Made by a program: the position numbers and the translations under genes. From positions 1,287,978,792-1,288,042,791 of the forward strand of contig OX336389.2 of assembly GCA_946902985.2 (NCBI GenBank): a DNA stretch of 64,000 nucleotides, read 5' to 3'. Under the pieces are notes generated by a model. That model was not told where the DNA came from. It saw only the letters and a program-made list of their open reading frames with translations, and searched no databases. Source of the DNA: Meconema thalassinum (lineage: Eukaryota; Arthropoda; Insecta; Orthoptera; Tettigoniidae). Shown here piece by piece: positions 44,211-54,939 of this stretch (positions within the stretch are counted from its first letter, which is position 1; every line of letters starts with the position of its first letter).

Positions 44211-44424
44211 TGTTGAAGTAATCTTTTCTTTTATATTTTTAGATAACTTCTATTAGATTCTATTAGATTGTATTGTTCGATTGAATAAATAAAACAGACA
44301 TAACATACATTTATTTTTCACGTAATGATTTCACCGCAGTGTAGATTTTATTTTTAAAAACAAAAGAGCAGCGGGTTGCCAACTTCCATAGATAACAAAA
44401 TGACATTTTTAGCCAACCTTAACA
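44211..44424 (-). repeat. copia 5' LTR
   Basis: Starts TGTTGAAGTAATC and ends CCAACCTTAACA on the plus strand. It is aligned without gaps to the 31245-31458 LTR, with seven substitutions. On the minus strand the internal sequence just after it, AGGTCATGGGC, would be the primer-binding site region. I could not assign the tRNA. Confidence 0.95.
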
Positions 44425-44643
44425 GTTTCTACAGCATCATTTTTAGTTTTAGCCTCAGATCACTTCAGGGATCGTACCGGAGAAGTTTTCTTGATATGCC
44501 TGTGGTAGTTAGCTGGAGTTAAAAAAAAAGAAGTTATTTGAGCAAACTCATTTTGATATAAATCATTGTGCAAACTAATTTTAAAAAGTGCATTGTATGA
44601 GTTGACTTTAGCTATTGTAATTTGAATTCACTGTCTTTTCTAG

Positions 44644-44874
44644 ATCTTGGTATGAGCCCACCTACTCCTGTTGAGAATGCCATCCCTCCTCTGACACCAC
44701 CTGATACACCAAATAAATTACTGTCGGAAATGCTGTATGAAAACTTTAAGAAGTTGCACAATAAAGAACTGAACCTTAGTTTGGAGGATTCCCTGCATTT
44801 CCTGCAGTTATTGGATCGCCATGAGCGGGAGACTGAAAACCCAATACCTCGTCACTTTGCTCGTGAAACAGAAG
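44644..44874 (+). CDS. Szt2: SZT2 homologue, exon 3 of 4 visible
   Basis: Acceptor CTGTCTTTTCTAG ends at 44643. Donor GAAG|GTAATG starts at 44875. The first two bases complete Asp (G|AT) and one base is left at the end. The peptide has a Pro-rich start (SPPTPVENAIPPLTPPDTP), then NKLLSEMLYENFKKLHNKEL and LEDSLHFLQLLDRHERET. Human SZT2 has EIPLTPVDQAAFLSEVL at the corresponding place, as I recall it. The frame starting at 44622 includes intron bases and is not a real start. The following intron is 44875-52998. Confidence 0.88.
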
Positions 44875-46473
44875 GTAATGTCCTGATGCCTCATAAATTT
44901 ATTATTAAAATTGATTAGTTCTTTATTGGTTTGTATTGGTTGTTCAGTAGGTGCCTAACTCAGATGTGAATGCAGAATTGGGCAACAGCTGGTCAGCAGG
45001 CTGTGATAACATTTCTTTGGAAAAGAAGAATGAAAATTAATTGAAAAGTAATAGTTTACTGTTGAGTGAAAATTACTAAATCTTAGTTGTTATTTATTAG
45101 TGATGTAATAAGTGAAACAAGGGCACTTTTTTCTTGGACAGGTGATTGCTTGGTTTTACGTCCCTTTTAACTACCCTGGCTTTTAGAGGTGATTGCTTGT
45201 GATGACAGCTCAGCCGACTAGTGATGAATGAACCAAGAGGGGATTCTATCATACTTATTTCAATCTGTACATTTATAAATGTAAAGAAATCACTGTTGAT
45301 AAATTTGTTAAACAGGTCAATTCACCATGTAGAATACACATGATCACATCCTGCCACAGATGAAAGCAAGAGTTGTGCTTTTTGGGTTTGTATAAGCCAA
45401 CTGTGCATCATGCCCAATTCCTGTTGTTGTCATTGTTTGAACAGGGTTGCATAAGGAAACAGATGTTCTTTGTACTGAGTTGCTACTGGGGCGGGATTAA
45501 TCTACAGGACTGTGATAGCGGTGACACTGGCAAGGGGAACATAAATATAGGCCAATTCCAGGCAGATGTGATAGACTACATCCAGGAATCAAACAACTAC
45601 AGCTCTCAGAAGCTGGATTGTGTGCATGACTGTCACTCACTCCTCTCCACTGCTGTGCTAATAGAGGCCTAGAAAGAAGCAACTTGTGTGTAGAGAAAGG
45701 CGTCTCAAACTTTCCTGGTCATGGCGCACTATTTCGTCTTGAGGAGTATAATGGCAGCCCAGCCTGCTTTAGATTTTAGAAGTTATTTCTGTTTTGGAGG
45801 ATAGACTGCAAGAATATTCTCCTTACCTCTACATAGGTGGATGTGACTGGGATTGCACGTTTGCCATTATTGCTGAACACACAAAATTACGAGAAGCTAA
45901 ATAATTAACTGAACTTCAGATTGATTGAGCTTGCAAGCTCAAATTAATTGAGAAATACTACTCCAATTCTGGATTTTAGTAAAAAGAGATTTCTCTTTTT
46001 TGTTATCAGAACTTGCCATTTCTATACTACTTCAGTTTTCAACAACATACCTGTGCAAACTGGATTTTTGGCATTAACTTACTTTAAAAATTATGAATGT
46101 GAGCAACTTCTTTCTGTATATAGGGAATTACGGATGTCTTTGTTTGCAATTCCTCCCCTCATTCAACAATTGCACAAAAGTAAACAAGCTCCTATTTCCC
46201 ACTGAATTGCAATGATAGTGAAACATTATTGAGGGAATATCTTGATTTTAGATTTAGTATTGTACTCAGGTATGTTTGCAGTTCTCTAAAATAAATAGAT
46301 AACTCTATATCAATGCCCTTCCTCACCAAAATTCAGTTTCTTGGCGTTACTACTTGTGGCTATTATATTTACACTTTCACATAAAACTTCTGGCCTGGGA
46401 GGGCTTTATGTATACAAAATTGGGTCCTCTTGTGGTAGTTAATATTCACTTGAACCATAGGCTTATCCATTTT
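44875..46473. other. intron, no gene recognised
   Basis: AT-rich sequence with a possible SINE-like scrap near 45145-45215 (GGTGATTGCTTG repeated at 45141 and 45189). No terminal repeats or coding domains were recognised. The frame at 45373-45672 has no family resemblance that I know. Confidence 0.4.
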
Positions 46474-46765
46474 TCAGGATGATAATTGTCGTGTGCATGA
46501 GGTCAGAGCTCTCATTGACTGGAACGACGAACTTTACGAGGGGCTCTTCCTTCTATCTATGGCAGCAAAATCCCCTGATTTGTGTTCTGTTGAAATCCTT
46601 TGGGACCTCCTGGAGCAATAGGCCAAGTGGAACCACAGGCATCCCCGGAACCTTGCCGAACTTTGGGATCAATTGATGAAAATCTCATCTGCAGACTTGT
46701 CAAGTCTATGCCATGGTGAATTGCTGGTGTTACTTGAACTGAGGGTGGTTACCATTCTCTAAAGG
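46474..46765 (+). pseudogene. Tc1-like transposase C-terminal remnant
   Basis: The plus strand gives DNCRVHEVRALIDW (second catalytic Asp box, about 46478) and then, after degraded sequence, AAKSPDLCSVEILWDLLEQ (Glu box, from 46564), a stop, and HPRNLAELWDQL. This order and spacing match the end of a Tc1-like DDE domain. No terminal repeats were found, so it is a fragment. Confidence 0.75.
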
Positions 46766-47490
46766 GGTCTAATTGTTTGCATGGTGTGCTTATCTAGCTG
46801 GTGTGGAATGTCTTCTCAGTCATAACTGTATGTAGTGTAATTTGTTTTTGGTTGGTAAACTTCTTAAATGTGGAATATTATTAGTTTATACCTTTTTGAA
46901 AGTTGACCTAATGCTAAATTAGTGATAAATGATTCTCCCGGCTGACAGGTGATTCATTCAGCCAACAGCCACTGTGTCCATGAGTGCTAACCTGTAGAAT
47001 GCTATCAGCGGAATGTGGAACTTCACATGCCACACGCTGACTCAACAAGGTCATACCTCGAGCATGTGTAGGTTAGAGGAAACTCACTAAATGAATGTGA
47101 CACACTTGTTCTTGGAAAGTATATTAAAATAAAGAAAGGGTGTTCAGAGGTGAAGGAAGGAAGTATTGACAATAGGATGAGTACTGTACTCGCCTAGTAG
47201 TAATCATTGTCATCAACAATGGAAACAATGGAGTCCCAAGCCAGCAGTGAACTGTTTGGCGTTGAACTGTACCTCTTCAGTGTTGCTGTTGTCTTGAATC
47301 TCATTTGAGTATTGCTGACTAATCTTCTGTAACTTAAATGTGGGTTGCTGTGTCAGTTCCAAAGTAATTTGGTTGCTTCATGTTCTTGATGCTTCATTTT
47401 AGGCCTAATATCGGTGATGTTGGTGGAAATGTGGGATACCCATGACAATATCTATCAAAATCCCCTTTGGGAAATAAAGTACACATTTAT

Positions 47491-47823
47491 GAAATGAAAA
47501 TCCACAGCCTGCTTCCAGTCTCCGACCGGGTCAGGAATGGAATGAATGAAGCCCCGATCTAGCGGCGAGGATATGGACTGTGCCGGCTGCCGAGGCCTGA
47601 CGCACTCCTCTGGGGCAATGCTTAAATGAATGACATATGAAATGAAATGATAGTGGAGAGTGTTGCTGGAATGAAATTTTTGACAGGGAAAACCGGAGTA
47701 CCCGGAGAAAAACCTGTCTGCCTCCGTTTTGTCCAGCACAGATCTCACATGGAGTGACCGGGATTTGAACCACGGACCCAGCGGTGAGAGGCCGGCGTGC
47801 TGCCGCCTAAGCCACGGAGGCTT
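47491..47823 (-). mobile_element. tRNA-derived SINE, family S3
   Basis: The minus strand begins GCCTCCGTGGCTTAGGCGGC (A-box region) and has a B box GTGGTTCAAATCC about 47 bases in, then a body with CTGTGCTGGACAAAACGG and CGGAGTACTCCG-like blocks. It is flanked by TACACATTTAT (47480-47490 and 47824-47834), an 11-bp target duplication. A related fragment lies near 56020-56060. Confidence 0.9.
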
Positions 47824-48469
47824 TACACATTTATAATGATAATAATTCAGCTATAAAGAATTAAAACTAGATAGCAGTAGGAATGGGGATGTATATTTTG
47901 GTCAGCCATGCAAACATCTTCTCACCATGATTAGAAGATTATTACTTGAACGAAGATATATACAGATGTTAAATTAACTAGCCAATTGTTTTTGTTTTTA
48001 ATTTATATCATGCTTGGTTGTGGCCGAACGTTGTGTGATTGTAAATAATTTGTGCATTTTTAATGGCAATTTCCTGTTAGTTTTGCAAATACTGATGTGT
48101 GTTTCTTACTTACCCAATACTAGTCCAAGTGTATGATTCAGATGAGTGCCCAGTACCATTCGCTGCAAGTACTAGGAATTTTGTACATCCCAGTATGTCT
48201 TTGAACTAGTTGATTGAGCCCAAATAGTGGAGTGCTGAACATTGCTTTCATGTAGTACTTGTGAAGGATCTTAGTATTCAGACTGTGGTGTTTTGAATAT
48301 ATAGGAGGTATGCAGTAGTAACGACAGAAAGTGAAGGTGATCTGATGAAAATTCTCTTCAAGATGAAAGTCATATTCTACATCTACAATTTGAAAATTGT
48401 CTGTAAAACACAGGAAATGGTGTGATGTTTGGCCAGAATAAAATACCAAATATCAACTTGAAATTAAGG

Positions 48470-48700
48470 AACCTTGATAGGCAAGTAGATTGTTACATAG
48501 ACAGCAAATTTAATGCTAATGGGCGAAGTAAAGTTGATATACTTGGCTGAATCATGCCGGCCAAAAATGCTTTCTACAACTTCCAGTGAGACCAAGTACA
48601 GGTTCTTAAAAGTGTACTTCTGGAGCATTGTTTTGTACGGCTGTGAGACATTGGCAGTAGGGAAGAACAGAAGATGCTGGCTAGGAGTTTTCTAGCTCTG
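48470..48700 (+). pseudogene. LINE RT C-terminal fragment
   Basis: The frame ending near 48695 contains YFWSIVLYGCETLAVGKNRR, the conserved RT-thumb LYGCETW motif of many insect LINEs. Upstream NLDRQVDCYIDSKFNANG resembles the YLGSLI region. Fingers, palm and 3' tail are missing or decayed. Confidence 0.7.
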
Positions 48701-48899
48701 GTGCTACGGGTGTATGTTAAAGGTCACTTGGATGGATCAAGTGAATAATGAACAAGTCCTGACTATAGTGTTTGTGGAAATACAGGGTGCGCACAAATGA
48801 TTGAAGCGGTTTGAAAAAATTCCTGTTTGTTTATTATTTGTTGTAACATTACAAAATTTTATAGACAATCAGAAAAACTCACCAATTTTTTTTATGCGC

Positions 48900-49990
48900 C
48901 TACATGTGCTCCATATGTGCCCCATGAGTGACTCTACACACATCAACTCTGTAGTCAAGTTCGTCCCACACCCGACGTAGTATGTTGCTGTCAATTTGAC
49001 CAAAGGCGTTGATGATGCGGGCCTGCAATTCTTTTAGATCAGCCAGTAATGGTGGCGTAAAAACTGCATCTTTCTCATAACCCCATACGAAGAAGTCGCA
49101 AGGGTTGAGGTCCGGAGAGGGTGGAGGCCATGACATGAGGGCGTGATCTTCATTTCCGATACCACCAATCCATCCTTCTGGAAGTCTGCTGTTCAGAAAG
49201 TCAAGAACATCACCATGGAAATGAGGTGGAGCACCATCCTGTTGGTAGATGAAGTTCATGCTATCAGTCTCCAACTGTGGCATGAGCCAATTCTCCAGCA
49301 TATCCAGGTAGATGTGCCCTATGATGGATTTTTCAGTGAAGAAGAAGGGACCGTAAACTATAAATTTTGAGATGGCACAGAGTCACAAACGTGCTGCACA
49401 CAGGTACGGGGATTTTCAGTCCCCCAAATTCATACATTGTGCCTGTTAACTTGACCACTAAGAAGAAATGCTGCCTCATCACTGAAGACAAGTTTGTCAC
49501 AAAATTCATCATCTTGCATACGCTCCTGAAAACGTGTACAAAACTCATAATGGTTCACTTTGTCAGCTGGCGACAATGCTTGGAGCAGATTCAAACGGTA
49601 AGGGCGCATCCGCAATCTTTTCCTTACGACTTTCGAAACGGTTGAACGAGGCATGTTCATTTCCCTCCTCGCTCGACGAGTTCACTTTTGCAGGCTACGT
49701 TCAAAACTGCGTCGCACACGCTCAACTGTTTCTTCAGACACACTAGGCCGGCCTGTTATTTTCCCTTTGGGGCCGATAACCTAGATGTTAGGCCCCTTAA
49801 AACAACAATTATCATCATCATCTATTTTCCCTTGCACAGACATCCCGTGGTTTTGAACTGTTGATACCATCGACGAATGGCGTTGGCACTGGCTGGATCT
49901 TTCCGATACATTGTTCTAAAGTTTCGTCACACGGTTGTCACAGATTGGCTGGAATGAAATTCCAGAACAGCATACACTTTTTCACTGTTA
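48900..49990 (-). pseudogene. mariner-like transposase of the 48783-50217 element
   Basis: An N-terminal portion (about 49990-49640) is cut by the micro-retroposon. The frame 49660-49430 has RSTVSKVVRKRLRMRPYRL and KLVFSDEAAFLLSGQVNRHN (first Asp). After a stop and a small deletion, FIVYGPFFFTEKSIIGHIYL and then the frame 49301-48900 give FIYQQDGAPPHFH (second Asp) and PPPSPDLNPCDFFVWGYEKD (third Asp). I count 46 residues between the last two Asp, as in the other wide-spaced element at 26572. It is inactive because of the stop, the deletion and the insertion. Confidence 0.9.
49768..49822 (+). mobile_element. 55-bp hairpin-tail micro-retroposon (copy 2)
   Basis: Only the 3' stem-loop (GGGGCC at 49769-49774, inner TAAC/GTTA, GGCCCC) and the CAACAATTATCATCATCATC tail are present. 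A perfect 11-bp duplication TATTTTCCCTT flanks it (49757-49767 and 49823-49833) and splits a mariner-like transposase frame, so it is a genuine insertion. Confidence 0.92.
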
Positions 49991-50219
49991 GTCGCCATTG
50001 TTGCAACTGTTGGAGTAGAGGACGCATCATGTCTGCCGGATGTTGCAACTGTTGCGCTCTCGCGGGCGTTGAGGGAAGCACAATGTATGGAGGCTATTCA
50101 AATAAAACAAAACTTTGAGGGATACTTGCCGTACAACATCAAACACCATCACCATAGCTCTAATAATATGGCTAGAAATGATTGACAAAAACGCTCCAGT
50201 CATTTGTTCGCACCCTGTA

Positions 50220-51924
50220 CATTGTGCAGTGAAGATGCAACCTAGTAGGTCATATATCAAAACATGGAATCATATTGCTGACCATTGTCTAAGATTGTCT
50301 TTTGTCCAACAAATTCATAATGATGTTGGCTGCAAGAGGTACCAAGACATGAAATGACTCGCCGAGGATAGAACTAAATTGAGCCTTTGCTGCTAATGCC
50401 ACAAACCAATCTTTGGATTGATAACTGAATGATGATAACAACGATGCAGCACTCCTTATATCTCTTTCCTTCCACCCAGGATACAGAATAACCGTAACTG
50501 GTATTGTTAAAGTTGGTTTTCAGTTTAGCAATATCCTAATCCAGTGCTGATACAGCTGCTGTGGAGAGAGTTGTTACAGTTAACAGTGAGAATCTGTATA
50601 TAGTAGTTTTGCATAGATGAGTTTAAAGTTAATCCTGTGCTTCCTTTGTAACAAGAATTTAGAAACTCGTGTTCTCCAGTTCTATAGGAAAGGTGATTGC
50701 AACTTTCTGTTGATTTAGTTTATTTCTTAATACCTTCAGTCATATATTCAGCACCTAGCACAGTTCTCACCTCAAGAAATAGTATCAGCTCTTCAGATTC
50801 TTCAACATGGTAAATGACCATTGTCATTTCTTGCTAGGATGTGAAGCAGAGTTCTCAGTCTTGTTTGCTGACCTGTTAAATCACAATTACCTCATTAGTA
50901 AACTACAACTGGCACTAGGAAGGAATATCCATGCACTTAATTTATTGCTTTAAATGCATTTTTAGGGGGTCATATGTTCTTTAACTGAGTGTGGTATACT
51001 GTATATTCACGAATAAACCCAGTTTTTTTTTCTCCAAGAATCGGAATTGAAATATTCGGGTACAGGCATTATTTGGGTCAAGGTTGGAACCGAACTGTTT
51101 GATGAAATCATTGGCCCGCCACACATGATGTACAGTGAAAAGACCCTGACTGGATTTCCAAGCATATATGCACAATAATCGTGCAATATTAAACTCCCAC
51201 AGACTCTGAAACTATGCTGTAATGGCAACCGGTAAAATTCATGTCTTGCTGCAGATTTTAAAGATTAATGGTGCTGAGATTCGCCTTAGATTCGTAAGTG
51301 AGGTCAATCTTATTTCTGGGCGTGCACTCATGATATCGCAATACAGACTCCTGCAACTGCCTAAGCTGTGTAATAATGGTGGCCGATGGAACACACATTA
51401 TACCGCGAACTCACTAGCTTAGCAGTGGTGAGAATAACAGTCTGCTCATGAGTGACACCATCCTTAATTCCGAGCATGTGAACGCCATAATATCACAATA
51501 TCAACACCTGTATCTGCCAAAACTGTTGATGATGGTCAGTATAGCAAATGCCTTACTGTTGCAGCGTAACTTTGAGAGAGCAGGGGTCTGGAGAGGTTAA
51601 GTTCAATTAACGTAGGAATGGCACCATGACATCATGATATCTGCTATTTTGATATTTTGTTTCAGTTTCCTTCCTAATATTAGGATGCAGAGATTATGTG
51701 ACGGTGGGTAATATTCGCTCTGTCCCTCTTACTCTGTGCATGTGTATATTCTCTTATTCTGTGGCATTCTGTGATTGTATGTAATGGTGTGGTATTTGGC
51801 TGTGTGTAAAGTGAAGTATTTATTTTCCGTGTTTGAAGAGCATCACAGTCTGACAAACATGTGCATATATTAGTTGAAGCATTTCAGTCGGTTGGGCAGG
51901 CAGTTACAATCACCTAGTGCCTGA
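50220..51924. other. intron, no gene recognised
   Basis: AT-rich, without repeats or coding domains that I could identify. Short frames at 51007-51228 and 51222-51422 have no recognisable similarity or splice context. Confidence 0.4.
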
Positions 51925-52718
51925 AATCATCATCATCTTGCACAGTTTCCAGCCACTGGCCGGGTCTGTTTGGAACACAAGCATCTCCAACGTCTTCTGT
52001 CTTCCCACCATCTCTCAGCCTCCACCCTTGTCCAGTCTTCTCCTCTCTTCTTCACGCTTTCTTCCACCCCCTTCAGCCACCTGTCTCTCGGTCTCCTTCT
52101 TGGTCTCTTTCCTTCCCACTTCGTCTCGTGTATCCTCCTGGGTATCCTCTTCTCCTCCGTTCGTTTTACATGTCCATACCATCTAAGTCTAGATTTCTCT
52201 ATACCATCCTGTAATGGTTCCTCCTTCATTAATTCTCTGGTCCTCTCATTTCTTATTCTGTCCCTCTTTGTAGCTCCAATACTGCTTCTCAAGAACCTCA
52301 TCTCACTGGCCTGTATTTTGCTCTTCTCCCTTCCTTTCATAACCCAGGTCTCTGAGGCATACGTCAGGATAGGGACATAGTACGTCCGATATATGATCTT
52401 TTTGCTGTTCTGAGCGACATCCTTGCTCCATAACATGCTTCTCACACTCCTCCGGAATGCTTCTGCCTGTCTCCCCCGCTCATTTATTTCTCTATCGCTT
52501 CTTCCATTGTCTCGTATCAGGCTTCCCAGATACTTGAAACTCTCCACTTTCTTCAGCAGTTCCCCACCAATTGTTATTCCTGTTGTGGTTCTTTCCTTCT
52601 TCCTTGTTGTGATCACCATCTCACTCTTATTTATGCTAAATTTCATCCCATACCCTTGTATTATTCCTTCCCACACGTCCAACTGTTCCTGTACCTCCTC
52701 CTCCTTGTTTCCCCAATT
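51925..52718 (-). pseudogene. LINE family G, 5'-truncated copy 1
   Basis: The frame 52682-51933 holds the RT region after the catalytic motif: GMKFSINKSEMVITTRKKER, ESFKYLGSLIRDNG, YYVPILTYASETWVMKGR, SKIQASEMRFLRSSIGATKR and RLRWYGHVKRTEEKRIPRRI. It starts just downstream of FADD near 52718. The 3' tail is a short GAT repeat (ATCATCATC on the plus strand, about 51925). It ends 280 bp before the last visible SZT2 exon. Close to the copy at 58668-60606. Confidence 0.9.
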
Positions 52719-52998
52719 TGTAATTTGGGGAGTGCATGAAATAAATACATGAATTATTTATACACTACACCCACCCCCCATATATTTATTTCTGGCATTA
52801 GGAAATTAGTTGTAACTCCTTACCCAATCTAATTGGACATATTCGTGTTGACCAACTGAAAATCTTCTACTAATAGATTACTTAGGCAACACTGAAAAAT
52901 GGCTTCTAATATTTCAAACATTTGTATAGTTTATTATTCTGCAGATGTGTGTGTTTATGTGGTATTTTCCTGTATGTGAAGTGAGTATTTACTTTCAG

Positions 52999-54168
52999 TG
53001 TCGGGAGAACGTCAGCAGATCCAACCACAGTCTGATGACCATGTGCACAAAGGTGTTCCTTCAACCATGGCTGCAGTACCTAAGTGGCGATGCTTCTTGA
53101 AGGGTATCGGTACGACTCACATAATGCTGACTTTCGTCCCAGCTAGTTTTGCAGAACTGAAGCTCCTCATGGTGACCAAAGAGACTTTGTCAGGACTGAA
53201 TCCCCGTGCAGTTAAACTTGCATATCTCAACCATTCCTGGGCACCTCCAGAAATGGAAGAAGACAGTAATTTGAGTAATCTCCCTCCTGAGCCATGTTCC
53301 AGTATGGAAAAGCTTCATCTGGGGAGTGAAGTACCTGCTATGAGTGGAAATAATAGTGTATGTGTCACTCCAGTCTCCAGTGTTAATGTGCCATGCCTCT
53401 CACGGAGCTCCTCTTGTGATACCGCTCAAGTGCTCAACCAGATTTCCTACTCTACCCACCTGCACTCTGGTGCTGGGTCTCCCTTACCTATTCCTCAGAG
53501 AGAATTTCTCTTCGATGCTCCTTTCCGTGTTCGAGCTAGTTCGTGGGGAACCGTTACCAAACGCCCAGTTCTCTATGACATGCCCGGTCAGAGTCTAGAT
53601 AGAATTCGTGCTGGTTCAATGGACTCTAAAACAAAGATTAAACGACCATTCATTAGCCCATGTATGCTACTACGGGATTCCAAAAGTGATATCATGTTAA
53701 CTGGTAAACACAGGCGTGAAGATGAACTGAGAAAATCTTCATCGAAAAGTTCTCCAAGAAAGTCTTGCTCAGCTAAGTCTTCTCCATATAAGCTCTCTAA
53801 AGATAAGCGTTCTCCTGGTACACACGACTCCTCGTCAGGTTCTCATACAAATGTCAAAACTTCACAACCACCTGGATACATTCCAAACCATGGTTCAATT
53901 ACATTTCCAGTGTATGTCTACGACTGTCCATTATCAATGTTGATGGAAGCCTTAGTTTATAGGGATCTTGGTATGAGAGTATGCAAAGATCTTTATGAAG
54001 ATCGACGATATAAACCAGAGAATGGACTAGGAGATGAGCATAAACCCAAAAAAGATGCAGAGAAGAATACAAATGTGAAGAACTCTGGAGATTCTGAAAG
54101 AGAAACTCTTCTGGCTTCCAAACATCTGAGCCCAGAGCCAAAGTCAGATGACTCAGATACCTTAGAAT
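52999..54168 (+). CDS. Szt2: SZT2 homologue, exon 4 of 4 visible (1.17 kb)
   Basis: Acceptor TTTACTTTCAG ends at 52998. Donor GAAT|GTGAGT starts at 54169. The first two bases complete a Val codon with the previous exon. AAVPKWRCFLKGIGTTHIML and TFVPASFAELKLLM correspond to human SZT2 [20 protein letters not shown] and LPATFSDVQRL. FPVYVYDCPLSMLMEALV corresponds to CPVYIYSCSLEALREQM. Between these blocks is a long Ser/Lys/Pro-rich, probably disordered stretch (for example KSSSKSSPRKSCSAKSSPYK). One base (T) is left for the next exon, which is not in the window. The exon is uninterrupted over 390 codons, so the gene is probably functional. Confidence 0.93.
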
Positions 54169-54939
54169 GTGAGTATTTAAAAATAAAATTCATGTTTTAA
54201 AATCTCTTCTGAAGTAAAAAAAAACCTCTTATAATCATTTTCTTGATTTAAAAAAATATTACATATCTGGGTATTTTTGAAAAATTGTAATGGTGATTAT
54301 TATCTTTCAGGGGCTTTCATATAATGTGTATAATACAGGGTTATTCCTTGGTGCTTTGACCAGATCTTGCCTCATTTCAGCTAGCACCTAATTTAATCCC
54401 TTTTCTATTTTCTTTCCAATTGACCTAACTTTGCCCTTGATTTTTCTTCCCACCACTTTCTCTTTACTATGTCATCTGATGAGAACTCAAACAATGAATG
54501 AGCACACTGCTTGGTGAATGTTTTGGCCAAGTTCTGACAGCAGGTTTACATAAGAACCTGTGTCAGGGATTATAAGTATACCATATTTATGAGTCTGTGC
54601 TACACCGTCGTGCAAGCTGTGCATATTGAGTTTGCTTAGTTGCTTTCAGGGAAAATAAATGAAGTAGAATGAAGCAAATAAAAAGCCACGTGTTTTCCAC
54701 AATACATTTTAATAACCATATATAAACCCTTATATCGTATGCAAAATATTATGCATTACACAGTCTGCAAGTCAATTTAGTTATAATGGTAATTTTTTTA
54801 CAACGATACTAGATGGTGAGACAATTTGTATTGCTACCTGTAATGCAAGAACTCAACTATGACACAGTGCATGAACTGAGTATGCAGTACGAAATTATCA
54901 TAAAATAAAATAACACACACTTCTTACCTATATTTCCTA
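54169..54939 (+). other. intron after SZT2 exon 4, no feature recognised
   Basis: Starts with GTGAGT. AT-rich, with no repeats that I can delimit. No further SZT2 exon was found before 64000, so this intron is at least 9.8 kb. Confidence 0.6.

Larger units (their letters stand above)
31240..44429 (-). mobile_element. complete copia-type LTR retrotransposon with two nested insertions
   Basis: Identical-length LTRs (214 bp) bound the element, with a 5-bp target duplication GTTTC (31240-31244 and 44425-44429). The gag, protease/integrase and RT/RNase H order on the minus strand is the Pseudoviridae/copia order, with integrase before RT. Without its inserts at about 32690-37738 and 39679-43116 it would be about 4.7 kb. 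The two LTRs differ at 7 of 214 positions (3.3 percent). Coding lesions include in-frame stops at 39404 and about 38368 and a frameshift in gag. Confidence 0.95.
11117..44643 (+). other. 33.5-kb SZT2 intron packed with nested transposons
   Basis: The donor at 11117 and acceptor at 44642-44643 are phase-compatible (G|AT gives Asp). The intron contains at least seven separate TE lineages, and their sum makes up most of its length. Unassigned stretches include 11117-11720, 17240-17840 and 30719-31239, where I see only AT-rich sequence. The copia right LTR ends only 219 bp before the next exon, close to the branch-point region. Confidence 0.85.
48783..50217 (-). mobile_element. second mariner-like element (CAGGGTG ends)
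   Basis: Left end CAGGGTGCGCACAAATGATT and right end, inverted, CAGGGTGCGAACAAATGACT. TA flanks at 48781-48782 and 50218-50219. It contains one transposase remnant and a 55-bp retroposon insertion at 49768-49822. Length without the insertion is about 1.37 kb. Confidence 0.92.
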
